19,195 bases of DNA from Rickettsiales bacterium (lineage in GTDB: Bacteria > Pseudomonadota > Alphaproteobacteria > Rickettsiales > UBA1997), in assembly GCA_031283795.1 (NCBI GenBank), contig JAITBB010000050.1:1-19195 (forward strand). The letters are read 5' to 3'. The notes beneath the pieces are model-generated. The model was not told the origin of the DNA and did not search any database. It saw only the letters and a list, made by a program, of their open reading frames with translations. The translations under genes and the position numbers were made by a program. Below, piece by piece: positions 7,458 to 15,716 of this stretch (the stretch's first letter is position 1; every line of letters begins with the position of its first letter).

Positions 7458-9895
7458 CAAAGAAAGTATTTCCCCTCCTTCCGGTTAAGAATATGGTGAT
7501 ATTTCCTGGATCGGCAACGGTTCTGGGTATTTTGCGCAAGAGTTATGTGCTGACCGTGGAAAGAGCTTTTCTAAATAATGAGCAGGTTTTCTGTGTAGCC
7601 CAGAGGAATAGGGGGGATGGAGGCGCAATGGAGAACGAAGATTTGTTTGAGATTGGCACCGCCTGTGAAATAACACAGAAGCTAAATATGCCCAGCGGAG
7701 AGGTTAGGCTGTTCGTTAGAGGTATCGAAAAGCGGCGGCTCTGTAAGGTTATAGTGGACGATTCGGGCTACGCAACCTGCATAACCAGTCCCATAAGGGA
7801 AACCAGGGTAAAGGACAATGAGGAGGAATTGGAAAGAATAAGGAGAATTGTCATGAGCAAGGCCGAAGATTTCCTGAGATTCTACACTAGGGGGACCTTC
7901 GATCTTGGAGCTCTGCTAAGAACATTGGATAATAACGCCGACGTGCTCTATGTGGTGACCAACCTTCTTAACATAGACACTGAGTTCAAACAGAGTATAC
8001 TGGAGGAGAGAAGTATCTTCAAACAGTACGTTAAATTGAACCAGTTTCTAGAAATTGAGAGAAGTCTGATGGACGTTGAGAAGAAAATCAATGACAAAAT
8101 AGACAGGAAGATGCAAGAGAATCAAAAGAAATTCTTCCTGAAGGAGAAGCTTAGGATTATCAAAAATGAACTCAACGAGGAGAATGAGGATGGATTGGAG
8201 GATGATGTCAAAACGGATATAGGCTCTCTCAAAAACAAGATGAAATCGCTGGACGTCAGATGTGAGGTCAAAGAAAAGTTTGATCTAGAAATAAGAAAGT
8301 TGGAGATTATCCCGACACTCTCGCCAGAATACTCCTGTGTGAAGAATTACCTGGACTGGATAGTTGCCCTTCCCTGGAATAGCAACAGCAAACTGGAGAA
8401 TAATATAAAACAGGCTGAGGAAACTCTAAATCACGATCACTATGGTCTAGAGGATATAAAGGAGAGGATCCTCGAATATATAGCTGTTTTCCAGAAAACC
8501 CAAAAACTAAATGGCTCTATTTTATGTCTTGTGGGTCCTCCCGGGGTTGGCAAGACATCCCTGGCAAAATCCATAGCCGAAGCCACCAACAGGAAATATG
8601 TCAAGATATCTCTTGGTGGAGTGAGAGACGAGGCCGAAATAAGGGGCCACAGACGAACCTATGTGGGAGCTATGCCTGGAAAGATAATTCAGTCTCTCAG
8701 AAGGGCGAAGACTAACAATCCGCTGATACTGCTGGATGAGATAGACAAAATGAGCTATGATTTCCAGGGAGATCCTGCCTCTGCAATGCTCGAGGTTCTG
8801 GATCCCGAACAGAATAGCTCCTTCAGTGATCACTTTCTAGAGTTGGAGTATGATCTGTCCAATGTGATGTTCGTGTCAACGGCCAACAGTCTCTCCAATG
8901 TTTCGTCGGCACTGCAGGATAGAATGGAGGTGATAAAATTATCTGGCTACACTGAGGATGAGAAATTGCAGATAGCCAAGAATTATCTCATTAAAAAACA
9001 ACAGATCCATAATGGTCTGGAAGAGGATGAGTTTGCCATAGCCGACAGTGCCATACTTAAGATAATAAGAAACTATACAGCCGAAGCGGGTGTAAGGAAT
9101 CTGGAGAGAAGTATAGAGAAGCTGATGAGAAAAACCGCTAGAAAAATTGTAGAGAATAGGGATGTAAAAAGGATAGAAATAAACGAGGATAACATAAAGG
9201 ATTACCTGAGTGTGGAGAAAAATTCCTTCAACAGAGCAAATAAGGAGGATAGCGTTGGCGTATCAACTGGTCTCGCATACACAGAGTTTGGAGGGGATCT
9301 TCTGTACATAGAGGCTCTGAAATTCGATGGCAGTGGGAAACTGTTGATAACCGGAAAGCTTGGGGATGTCATGAAGGAGTCGGCCGAAGCTGCTTTTAGC
9401 TATGTTAGATCTAAGGCCAGCAGTATACATATCAATTCCAAAATATTTAATAAATATGACTTTCACCTGCACATACCGGAAGGAGCCACTCCAAAGGATG
9501 GTCCCTCTGCCGGTGTAGCAATGTCCGTAGCGCTCATGTCCGCCCTTTCAGGCTTGAAGATTAGAAGTGACACAGCCATGACGGGAGAAATAACACTCAC
9601 TGGCAAAGTACTGCCCATAGGCGGTCTTAAGGAAAAACTTCTGGCTGCCCTCAGAGGAGATGTTAAACACGTGATGATCCCCAAAGAAAATCTTAAGGAT
9701 CTGGAAAAAATCCCAGCTAAGGTGAGAGAGGAGTTGGACATAATCCCACTGGAAACAATAGAGAAGGCCTTCGACTGGCTAATAGCCGGCTACAGTGAGA
9801 AGAGCAAGGCGAGAACCGGGAAGAGAGGGAGTAAAGCCAAAAACACCAATAGCAACAGAGAAAATTGGAAGAAACAGAATTGGCAGAAAAAATAG
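7445..9895 (+). CDS. lon: ATP-dependent Lon protease
   Basis: Lon is a soluble AAA+ serine protease that removes damaged and short-lived regulatory proteins. The 816 residues begin with the [18 protein letters not shown] N-domain start, then a coiled-coil linker ([24 protein letters not shown]), Walker A GPPGVGKT (364-371), Walker [10 protein letters not shown], and the C-terminal protease domain with catalytic Ser688 in DGPSAG and Lys731 in GGLKEKL, 43 residues apart as in E. coli Lon. A basic, Asn/Lys-rich tail of about 35 residues after the protease domain ([19 protein letters not shown]) is an extension absent from E. coli Lon. Its ATG lies inside clpX, so translation is probably coupled. 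The stop is at 9893-9895 and no terminator is obvious after it. Confidence 0.97.
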   Translation: MGLLAKKVFPLLPVKNMVIFPGSATVLGILRKSYVLTVERAFLNNEQVFCVAQRNRGDGGAMENEDLFEIGTACEITQKLNMPSGEVRLFVRGIEKRRLCKVIVDDSGYATCITSPIRETRVKDNEEELERIRRIVMSKAEDFLRFYTRGTFDLGALLRTLDNNADVLYVVTNLLNIDTEFKQSILEERSIFKQYVKLNQFLEIERSLMDVEKKINDKIDRKMQENQKKFFLKEKLRIIKNELNEENEDGLEDDVKTDIGSLKNKMKSLDVRCEVKEKFDLEIRKLEIIPTLSPEYSCVKNYLDWIVALPWNSNSKLENNIKQAEETLNHDHYGLEDIKERILEYIAVFQKTQKLNGSILCLVGPPGVGKTSLAKSIAEATNRKYVKISLGGVRDEAEIRGHRRTYVGAMPGKIIQSLRRAKTNNPLILLDEIDKMSYDFQGDPASAMLEVLDPEQNSSFSDHFLELEYDLSNVMFVSTANSLSNVSSALQDRMEVIKLSGYTEDEKLQIAKNYLIKKQQIHNGLEEDEFAIADSAILKIIRNYTAEAGVRNLERSIEKLMRKTARKIVENRDVKRIEINEDNIKDYLSVEKNSFNRANKEDSVGVSTGLAYTEFGGDLLYIEALKFDGSGKLLITGKLGDVMKESAEAAFSYVRSKASSIHINSKIFNKYDFHLHIPEGATPKDGPSAGVAMSVALMSALSGLKIRSDTAMTGEITLTGKVLPIGGLKEKLLAALRGDVKHVMIPKENLKDLEKIPAKVREELDIIPLETIEKAFDWLIAGYSEKSKARTGKRGSKAKNTNSNRENWKKQNWQKK

Positions 9896-9939
9896 TCAGT
9901 CTGGCACGCTATAGAACAGCACGCTAATATAAAAATCTC

Positions 9940-9967
9940 TTGACTGTTAAAACATAGTATATATATA
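9940..9967 (+). promoter_or_regulatory. Predicted sigma70-type promoter of virB2
   Basis: TTGACT at 9940-9945 is followed by an AT-rich run with TATATA at 9962-9967 (16-base spacer); TATAAC at 9964-9969 with an 18-base spacer is the alternative. Transcription would begin near 9975 and give a leader of about 22 bases containing AAAGAGA before the ATG at 9997. The strength of the boxes fits a pilin that is needed in large amounts. Confidence 0.6.
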
Positions 9968-9996
9968 ACTTAGCATTGCTTATAAAGAGATTTTAT

Positions 9997-10350
9997 ATGA
10001 AAAATATAAAGAGGCTTTCTGTAATCCTATTACTATCAACGATTATGACCATTGGTCACGGAAGCTCTACGGTCCACGGTGGTTCCAGTAGCGACGGCGA
10101 GAGTGTAAATACCGCAACCACTATGGAAGATTTGATCTGCAATGTCCTAGGGTTTCTCACCGGAAGGGTAGGAAAAGCTCTGGCAGCCTTTGCCTGCATG
10201 GGTGTTAGCCTAGCTTTCCTAGCCGGAAAGGTTTCCTGGACTCTGGTGCTCACCTTCTCACTAGCCATGGCCTGCATATTTGGAGCTCCAACCATAATAA
10301 AAGTCTTCACTGGTGCCGGTGAAGCCGCATGTTCTTCTTCTTCTTCCTAG
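9997..10350 (+). CDS. virB2: VirB2/TrbC-family type IV secretion pilin
   Basis: This 117-residue protein has the layout of VirB2 pilins: an N-terminal signal sequence (RLSVILLLSTIMTIGHG), a short polar stretch, then two hydrophobic helices joined by a small loop, CNVLGFLTGRVGKALAAFACMG and a second helix from about AFLAGKVSWTLVL to the GAPTIIKVFTG end. The sequence L-C-x-V-x-x-x-L-x-G-x-x-G-K-A at the first helix is characteristic. The start at the ATG 9997, rather than the TTG at 9976, is set by the AAAGAGA site and the signal sequence. It stands alone, with its own promoter and no other vir gene in the window. In Rickettsiales, vir genes are scattered and virB2 is often multicopy. The product ends in Cys followed by five Ser. 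Confidence is high for the family and lower for the exact paralogue. Confidence 0.82.
   Translation: MKNIKRLSVILLLSTIMTIGHGSSTVHGGSSSDGESVNTATTMEDLICNVLGFLTGRVGKALAAFACMGVSLAFLAGKVSWTLVLTFSLAMACIFGAPTIIKVFTGAGEAACSSSSS
10332..10346 (+). repeat. (TTC)5 microsatellite in the virB2 3' end
   Basis: Five copies of TTC lie across the last codons of virB2 and encode the serine tail. Copy-number change by slippage would keep the frame and only lengthen or shorten the serine run. Confidence 0.7.
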
Positions 10351-10665
10351 TAGAGTCAGAACCAACAGCTTAGAGCACACTGTCGCTGTGGAATGTGTTG
10401 AGAGTTGGGCCTACCCATCTAGATGGACCTAGGGATAGTCATTAGCCCAGCCTCTACCGTATCAGCAGGGAAATCCACAGCGGCCAAACTGGTAGTCGCT
10501 AGTCTCTGGGGAAGCCTGTGCTGCGGGTACAGAGGAGAAGATGACTCCCTCTGAAAACTTGAGGAATTCCTGGAAAGGGGCGCCTAACTAATTCCACCTC
10601 TAGTGGTAAGAGTCAGCGCCGGAGCGGCTGCGCTGTGAATATCAAAAATAGAAGATCCCGCCGCC
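10351..10665. other. Hairpin-rich region without a gene between convergent virB2 and tolB
   Basis: No frame with a convincing start and protein character crosses these 315 bases. The stretch looks richer in G and C than the intergenic DNA elsewhere in the window and contains several local inverted repeats: the palindrome CCATCTAGATGG at 10415-10426, an 8-bp stem with a bulged C at 10530-10553 (CAGAGGAG with CTCCCTCTG), GGAATT with AATTCC at 10563-10595, CCAC with GTGG at 10594-10606, and AGCGC with GCGCT at 10615-10634. It could be a structured RNA, a terminator region for both flanking genes or a decayed gene. I compared it by eye with RNase P RNA, tmRNA, 6S and SRP RNA and found no core motif of any of them. 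Confidence 0.35.
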
Positions 10666-12144
10666 CTAGGGCTGGTTCATCACCCAGTCGGGGTCGCTGG
10701 CTCCCACATTCGGTGGGGTGTTGATCATAATTTCCCTTCTCGTCAAAATGTCCATGATATAGATTCTTGGCACACTGCCGAGGCCAAAGGCACTCGTCTG
10801 TTTAGTATATATCAGATATCGGGAGTTCGGCGACCATCTCACTCCTTCCACCAGAAAGCTTCCCATCAAATGTCTAATAGCATTACCCTCTGGGGTCATA
10901 ACCCCGAGATAAAATTTTCCTTCGGCCATCCCTATGAAGGCAATGAGTTTACCGCTAGGAGACCAGGAGGGCTTGTCGTAGACACCATCCGACCTGGATA
11001 TAAGGATCTCCTTTCCACTCTTCAGGTCCTTAGTGTATAACTTCTTCTGCCCATCCCTATTCGAAACGAACACAATTCTAGCACCATCCGGACTAAAGCT
11101 GGCAGAGATGTTTATTCCACTGGAATCCGTTAGTTTTCTGTTCGTATTGTTTTTAAAATCAAACAGATAGAGATTGGTGTCCGCATCCTGACCAGTGCAG
11201 GCCAGAACGAGTTGGTCAACATTTGTGTTCGGATTACAGCAGGCCGAGCTGGTCATACTGTAGCCATTGGACACCCTCGTCAGAGAACCATTCCTCAGAT
11301 TGTGCCTAACTATAAATGGCCCCTCTCTGAGGTACTCCAGATAGTATATTTCATCCTGGTTGTACCTGGAAAAAACCGGAGTAAGTTTAATGCCGTCACT
11401 GCTGCTGACTATGGTGTTCCTAGTGCCATCAAAGTTCATAATGGCCACCTGTTTCTGTCTATTACCCGGTTTACCAGTCTCAGATATGTAGGATATTCTG
11501 CTGTCAAAGAGACCAATGTTTTCTCCCGTTGTTTCTTTGAAGATGAGATCAGAGATAACGTTAGAGAGCCTATAGATATCGCCTTCATCCTCGATGGAGG
11601 CCAGTGAATAGTACTTACCGACAGCAAAATGGCCCTTGGAAATATTCCACAGAAACGCTCGCAGTTTCAACCCATCATTACTCTCCGAGATAATGTCCAG
11701 AGCCACGACAAAATCAAAATCTGAAAACTCCTTTGAAAATACATAGTCAGAGATATCCTGGGTACCATTTCTAGTCATGTAACTGCTAGCGTCGAGACAG
11801 CTATCACCCCTCCGGGACAGATCATACAGTTCTATAAAATTGAGATTTTTCGCCATTTGCTCATGAATTTTTTCCAGCAAGCTTCTCTGTCTTCTATTTA
11901 TTATTTTTCTATAGCCACGAACCTCTGAGTCAGCCGGGACATCGATGATGCAGGATTCCAGGATCAGGATCTTTAGCTTTTTGTATTTGACCTCTCCCTC
12001 CACTACTATTTTCCTATCACCCGGAGAATGCTGAACCCCAGCGCGGCTTTCGCTCCCTAGAATAAATAATACACCGACAACCAGGCCCCCAACTAGGTGG
12101 CAACATCGGTATCCACTACGTCCTCTAGCTAGTTTCCAGTTCAA
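10666..12144 (-). CDS. tolB: Tol-Pal system periplasmic protein TolB
   Basis: TolB is the periplasmic partner of Pal that helps keep the outer membrane attached and constrict it at division. The 492 residues show a signal sequence (hydrophobic HLVGGLVVGVLFILGSESRA, residues about 16-35), an N-terminal alpha/beta domain (to about residue 210) and a six-bladed propeller with repeated WD40-like motifs such as SASFSPDGARIVFVSNRDG, KPSWSPSGKLIAFIG and GVRWSPNSRYLIYT, ending in DPDWV. It is some 60 residues longer than E. coli TolB, mostly in the N-terminal half. The frame opens with a TTG at 12144; no ATG or GTG lies in frame before the signal sequence. The usual tolQ, tolR, tolA and pal genes are not adjacent, a dispersed arrangement. 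Confidence 0.92.
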   Translation of the reverse strand: MNWKLARGRSGYRCCHLVGGLVVGVLFILGSESRAGVQHSPGDRKIVVEGEVKYKKLKILILESCIIDVPADSEVRGYRKIINRRQRSLLEKIHEQMAKNLNFIELYDLSRRGDSCLDASSYMTRNGTQDISDYVFSKEFSDFDFVVALDIISESNDGLKLRAFLWNISKGHFAVGKYYSLASIEDEGDIYRLSNVISDLIFKETTGENIGLFDSRISYISETGKPGNRQKQVAIMNFDGTRNTIVSSSDGIKLTPVFSRYNQDEIYYLEYLREGPFIVRHNLRNGSLTRVSNGYSMTSSACCNPNTNVDQLVLACTGQDADTNLYLFDFKNNTNRKLTDSSGINISASFSPDGARIVFVSNRDGQKKLYTKDLKSGKEILISRSDGVYDKPSWSPSGKLIAFIGMAEGKFYLGVMTPEGNAIRHLMGSFLVEGVRWSPNSRYLIYTKQTSAFGLGSVPRIYIMDILTRREIMINTPPNVGASDPDWVMNQP

Positions 12145-12177
12145 AATTGAAGTCGAGAGAATTCATAAACTCTACCA

Positions 12178-12206
12178 AAACTAACAGAGAAAAATTTAGT
12201 CTTCAA
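12178..12206 (-). promoter_or_regulatory. Possible promoter of tolB
   Basis: On the minus strand TTGAAG (12206-12201) and TAGTTT (12183-12178) are separated by 17 bases. Transcription would begin near 12171, about 27 bases before the TTG start of tolB. The boxes match the consensus only in part, but the position supports the unusual start. Confidence 0.35.
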
Positions 12207-12420
12207 GTGTCGGGTCCAAACAATCCGCCTGACAGAGCATAGGCCTATCAACGATCAGTCCTTCCCGATTCACAGTAGACTTGGCTCTGGGGCTAGTCTC
12301 TTGAAAGGAACTGTAAATTCTCTGGAAATAACACAAACACGTCTACGATTCTCTATCAATCCGGTATCTTCGACACCCCTGGATGTCATGTTGGCAACCA
12401 GATCCCGAGCCCGAAGGATT

Positions 12421-13119
12421 TTAGATATTTTTATCAAGAAACACCTGAGAATTTTGTATTTTGAGCAGCCCCTTTTGGCAGGACCGCCATAGAACAACAT
12501 CAATAAATCCAACTTTCTCTCCCGTTATTTTTAGCAGGTCATCGAACATTCTGTCACAATATTCCTTGGTTTTTGCTATAAGTTTCGAGTTATTAACCAG
12601 ACCCATGTCCTCCGGTCTGCCACAGAGAGCAGTACCCAGGCGCTGTATCCATATGTCATACTTCACAAAGTTAAGACCCAGATTTCTCGCTAGATGATAT
12701 TTTGTGATATTCCCGATATGGGGTAGTGTTCCCAGAAATTCAACCTTCTCTGCCGGGCTAGAGAGGGAATAGAATTGCCCGTGGTATTTATGCCTATTGT
12801 GCCAAACATTCCCTATAGATCTGACCTTCAGTGCGTTTCCGTATATTTTGATCAGATCCCCCTCACCAAATTCCGGATTTTTTGAGATAAAATCTATAAC
12901 TCGGTCACACATCTCCTTGGCCCTATCCTGTTTGAAACCAGCCACACATATGACATAGAAGCACTCCTTGGCAAACTCATCGGGGCTAAAGATAGTCTCC
13001 TCGTCAAGGAGGTGGCGTATCTCGCCAAAATTTCTCCTGTCGGAGTCAAGACCCAGCGTATTCAACCTGAAGAGTAGGTAATTGAAAATTGAGTGTGTTA
13101 TAGTCTCTATTCGCTCCAC
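12421..13119 (-). CDS. HhH-GPD-like DNA glycosylase-family protein
   Basis: The 232-residue product is helical. It carries a helix-hairpin-helix at about 131-149 (LPHIGNITKYHLARNLG) followed by KYDIWIQRL, the pattern L-P-x-I-G-x-x-T ... G ... D-x-x-x-x-R-L of the HhH-GPD base-excision superfamily. D155 aligns with the catalytic Asp of EndoIII, MutY and OGG1. The Lys that makes bifunctional enzymes lyases (OGG1 position 249) aligns with Ile, and the Cys cluster for iron-sulfur is absent, so if active it is more likely monofunctional. The region at 100-120 (NVWHNRHKYHGQF) is unusually rich in His and aromatics. It is the last gene of the tsaB-recR-HAD run and starts five bases after the HAD stop. 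The lesion it would act on cannot be read from the sequence. Confidence 0.62.
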   Translation of the reverse strand: MERIETITHSIFNYLLFRLNTLGLDSDRRNFGEIRHLLDEETIFSPDEFAKECFYVICVAGFKQDRAKEMCDRVIDFISKNPEFGEGDLIKIYGNALKVRSIGNVWHNRHKYHGQFYSLSSPAEKVEFLGTLPHIGNITKYHLARNLGLNFVKYDIWIQRLGTALCGRPEDMGLVNNSKLIAKTKEYCDRMFDDLLKITGEKVGFIDVVLWRSCQKGLLKIQNSQVFLDKNI

Positions 13120-13124
13120 AGTTC

Positions 13125-13829
13125 CTATTCCAGGCTGTCTATAAAGGCGTCCATCTCCTCGGGCTTTCTGCAGATTATAAAGTTTGGATCATTGTTAATT
13201 CTATGTTTTTTCAGTTTCCTGTTTTTATTTAGGGCAAAATTTAGGAAATAGTCGACAGCTTTTTCCTTGTAAACCTTCAGATCCGGCATCCCATCTCCTA
13301 TCATCATTGTTTTCTCATCGGAGTGGATAAAATCCTTATTCTTCAGAAATTTTATAATATTCTCTTTACCATTATTGTTCGCTAGGGGATTACTCTCGTC
13401 AAAACCCACTACGTACCCACTTCTGTCGATAATGTGCTTATTGGCAAAATATATGTCTATGCCATATTTTCCCATTATGTCTCTGAGAATTATCTTAAAA
13501 CTATTGCTTAGAACTATAACCTTTCTGTCCAGCTGTTTGACCCGCTCCAGCAGTTTCACTATATGGGGCGAGACCTTCTCCTCTAGGATTTTTGACACCT
13601 TCAGCATGTGTTCCTCCCTCAGGGCCTGTTTTATTATTTCCACCTTCATTTTGAAGTACTCCTTAAAACCGACTTCGCTCTTCATACACAGATCTGACAG
13701 GATCTTTAGTCTGCCACCAATCTCTGATCTTCGAGCATGCTCCCTCAGAGCCATATCGACCATCATATTCAATGATTCACCATCAACAAAGGTTGAATCA
13801 AAATCGATAAAAAAAATGTCTATTTTCAT
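13125..13829 (-). CDS. HAD-superfamily phosphatase, SerB-like
   Basis: The 234 residues have the motifs of HAD phosphatases: motif I FIDFDSTFV with the nucleophile Asp9 and the acid/base Asp11, motif II VIVLSNSF (S109 region), a Lys before motif III, and motif III MIGDGMPDLKVY. The small helical cap after motif I is of the type found in phosphoserine phosphatase (SerB) and related enzymes. The DxDST spelling and GDGxxDL are typical of that group. The substrate is not fixed by these motifs; phosphoserine is one option, and sugar or nucleotide phosphates are others. The ATG at 13829 follows the recR stop by one base, which indicates an operon. A C-terminal stretch rich in Lys and Asn (LNKNRKLKKHRINND) looks like a family-independent tail. 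Confidence 0.75.
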   Translation of the reverse strand: MKIDIFFIDFDSTFVDGESLNMMVDMALREHARRSEIGGRLKILSDLCMKSEVGFKEYFKMKVEIIKQALREEHMLKVSKILEEKVSPHIVKLLERVKQLDRKVIVLSNSFKIILRDIMGKYGIDIYFANKHIIDRSGYVVGFDESNPLANNNGKENIIKFLKNKDFIHSDEKTMMIGDGMPDLKVYKEKAVDYFLNFALNKNRKLKKHRINNDPNFIICRKPEEMDAFIDSLE

Positions 13830-13830
13830 A

Positions 13831-14427
13831 TCAGAACTCTCTTTTATTTTTAAATGCTATGTCCAATGTGCTATCGTCGAGATAGCTTAGTTCGCTTCCC
13901 ATAGGAACACCCAGCGCCGGCTGTGAGATTTTCAGATTGAGTCCCTCCAGATGACTGACTATGTAGAAAGCTGTCGTTTGTCCATCACTGGTAGGGTTTG
14001 TAGCCACTATAACTTCCTTTATACCATAATTTTCTATTCTCTCTATAAGCTTCTCAATTCTAAGAACCTCTATGCCTCTTCCCTCTATGGCGGATAGCGT
14101 GCCATCCAGGATGTGGTATATTCCATTGTAAACACCCACATTCTCTATGGCCCACAGGTCAGCTATACTCTCAACAACACAAATAATCTGTCTATCTCTC
14201 CTCTCATCGGAACAGATCTCACAGATATCTTCCGTGGTAAAGTTGCCACAGAGACCACATCTCCTTATCTTCAGGAAGGCCTCTTCCAGAGACTCTAGGA
14301 GAGGCTTTATCATCTCATCCCTGTTCTGCAGGATGCCCAGAGCGATTTTTTTAGCACTCCTGTACCCAACGGATGGTAATTTTTGTAGGGAACTTACCAA
14401 ATTATTTATTATATAGTTTTTGCTCAT
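13831..14427 (-). CDS. recR: Recombination protein RecR
   Basis: RecR works with RecO (and RecF where present) to load RecA on gapped single-stranded DNA. The 198 residues show the family order: an N-terminal helix-hairpin-helix (LQKLPSVGYRSAKKIAL), the zinc finger with C57, C60, C69 and C72 (RRCGLCGNFTTEDICEIC), the Toprim domain starting at CVVESIADLWAIE with GVYNGIYHIL and a later ATNPTSDGQTTAFYI, and the C-terminal Walker-like LGVPMGSELSYLDDSTL. Length is typical for RecR. The start at 14427 overlaps the 3' end of tsaB by 26 bases, so translation is probably coupled. Confidence 0.96.
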   Translation of the reverse strand: MSKNYIINNLVSSLQKLPSVGYRSAKKIALGILQNRDEMIKPLLESLEEAFLKIRRCGLCGNFTTEDICEICSDERRDRQIICVVESIADLWAIENVGVYNGIYHILDGTLSAIEGRGIEVLRIEKLIERIENYGIKEVIVATNPTSDGQTTAFYIVSHLEGLNLKISQPALGVPMGSELSYLDDSTLDIAFKNKREF

Positions 14428-15034
14428 TTCTAATGTTCACCTGCGGCTCCCTTATATAAATGGGTTCCATTTTTCCCTCGCTAAACCGTTCATTCACATA
14501 CTTAAAATGGTTCAACGCCGTCACCCCCTGGGAGCTTACCTGTCTGTGGACAATATCCGAACTTTTTAAAAAATCTATAGCGTCCAGCGAATTTGTTATT
14601 ATGCGGCTATTTATATTCAGGAAATTATGGCATTCTTCTTTTCTACTGTAGAAACTGCGCTCTTCTCTGTCGCTCAGGTACAGCCCACCATTGCCGGCAT
14701 CCAGAACCACAAAGTCATAGCTCTGCTGAAAGGACAGAATTTGAAATGTGCTATTCAATATGATTCTAATTCCAGGCCTGGTACATCTGAGTGCCTTGGC
14801 AAAGGCCATGGAAACCTTAAGGCCTATAAAGCTACCCGGACCGTTTGTCAGGGAGAGACAGTCCACAGAATCATAGGATAGATTACCAGCACGCAAAATT
14901 TCCTCTATTGTTGGTAGGAGTAATTCTGCATGTCTATTCCCAGCATCAACCAGGCGCTCTCGGATTACCGCTTTGTTGTCCTGTAGAATTACCCAAGTTT
15001 TGTCAGTTGTGGTATCTATGGTTAATATCTTCAT
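14402..15034 (-). CDS. tsaB: tRNA threonylcarbamoyladenosine biosynthesis protein TsaB
   Basis: TsaB (formerly YeaZ) is the partner that activates TsaD in placing threonylcarbamoyl on A37 of ANN-decoding tRNAs. The 210 residues show the ASKHA fold start ILTIDTTTDKTWVIL, the RHAELLLPTIEEIL helix that forms the dimer interface, and the GPGSFIGLKVSMAFAKAL motif in which the usual GPGSFTGLR has changed to FIGLK. The rest of the C-terminal domain, from VVLDAGNGGLYLS to EPIYIREPQVN, follows the family. The protein is slightly shorter than E. coli YeaZ. It is the first gene of the minus-strand operon that continues with recR. The TsaD gene is not in the window. Confidence 0.9.
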   Translation of the reverse strand: MKILTIDTTTDKTWVILQDNKAVIRERLVDAGNRHAELLLPTIEEILRAGNLSYDSVDCLSLTNGPGSFIGLKVSMAFAKALRCTRPGIRIILNSTFQILSFQQSYDFVVLDAGNGGLYLSDREERSFYSRKEECHNFLNINSRIITNSLDAIDFLKSSDIVHRQVSSQGVTALNHFKYVNERFSEGKMEPIYIREPQVNIRNEQKLYNK

Positions 15035-15042
15035 ATCTTCTA

Positions 15043-15071
15043 TTGACTATTCTAAAAAATCAGTACATACT
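15043..15071 (+). promoter_or_regulatory. Predicted sigma70-type promoter of the shikimate-kinase-like/mreD/mrdA operon
   Basis: TTGACT at 15043-15048 and CATACT at 15066-15071 are 17 bases apart. Transcription would begin near 15078, leaving about 80 bases to the ATG at 15159. The box lies just upstream of, and divergent from, the tsaB start at 15034. This position argues against the TTG at 15084 as start, because it would leave almost no leader. Confidence 0.5.
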
Positions 15072-15158
15072 AGATAGGGTTCGTTGAGTCTGTTTGTTTG
15101 GAAGAAATATTCAAGCCTTACCTTAGACAAAGGGTTAAATATTGAGAAAATAAAAAAG

Positions 15159-15716
15159 ATGGAAGAAGTATTACATCCCTCAAGAAGGAGGACTATAGTT
15201 TTGATCGGAATGATGGGAGCCGGCAAAACAACCACGGGCTTTGGTTTGGCGCAGAAGCTCGGGATAAAATTTGTAGATTCGGATAAGGAGATGGAGAAAG
15301 CCGAAAATCTGACCACGGCAGAAATTTTTGAGAAAAAAGGGACCACCTACTTTGATAATATCGAAAGAAATATTATTAAAAAAATGCTGAGAACAACCAA
15401 ACCACAGGTTCTCTCCATAGGCGGTAACGCCTACGATGACCCGGAAATAAGAAGGGAAATAAAAGAAAAAGCTATTTCTGTGTTTGTAGATGTCGATCTG
15501 GATGTTCTCATAAGAAGAGTGGAACGGAGGAATAACAGACCTCTTCTGGAGGGTAAGGATAAGGCCCAGACCATGACCGAGATATACAATGAAAAATACC
15601 CAATATACAGCACCACAGACATAGTGGTCAACACAACATACCTCAGCAAGGATACCACCATAAACGTCATAATGCAATTGATAAGCGACTATATAAATGG
15701 CTATGGCAAGAATTAG
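15159..15716 (+). CDS. aroK: Shikimate-kinase-like P-loop kinase with altered substrate site
   Basis: The sequence aligns well with shikimate kinase, which phosphorylates the 3-hydroxyl of shikimate in aromatic amino acid synthesis: P-loop GMMGAGKT (17-24), the Asp pair of FVDSD (40 and 42), the TTAEIFEKKG helix, and the lid Arg in NNRPLL (R127). Three shikimate contacts are altered: the Arg of FR-xx-E is Asp66 in FDNIE, the third Gly of GGG is Asn90 in IGGNAY, and the Arg of the ER-YP-Y motif is Lys146. It may therefore act poorly on shikimate or on another substrate. The ATG at 15159 gives 185 residues, a normal length, and fits the promoter; a TTG at 15084 would add 25 residues with no family match. 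It overlaps mreD by 20 bases, so it sits in a cell-shape operon. Confidence 0.75.
   Translation: MEEVLHPSRRRTIVLIGMMGAGKTTTGFGLAQKLGIKFVDSDKEMEKAENLTTAEIFEKKGTTYFDNIERNIIKKMLRTTKPQVLSIGGNAYDDPEIRREIKEKAISVFVDVDLDVLIRRVERRNNRPLLEGKDKAQTMTEIYNEKYPIYSTTDIVVNTTYLSKDTTINVIMQLISDYINGYGKN

Noticed and set aside
10332..10346. (TTC)5 repeat as a phase-variation switch
   Set aside because: Triplet slippage keeps the frame, so it cannot switch the gene off; it can only vary the serine run.
10541..10591. 16-codon frame with an AGGAG-like site in the virB2-tolB gap
   Set aside because: Too short and without a recognisable pattern; it lies inside a hairpin region. Chance is likely.
10351..10665. RNase P RNA, tmRNA, 6S or SRP RNA
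   Set aside because: No GAGGAAAGUCC, no TTCGA arm with CCA end and no GGAAGC-type SRP loop could be found on either strand by eye.
15084..15158. TTG start for the shikimate-kinase-like gene
   Set aside because: The added 25 residues match nothing in the family, and the predicted transcription start would leave almost no leader.
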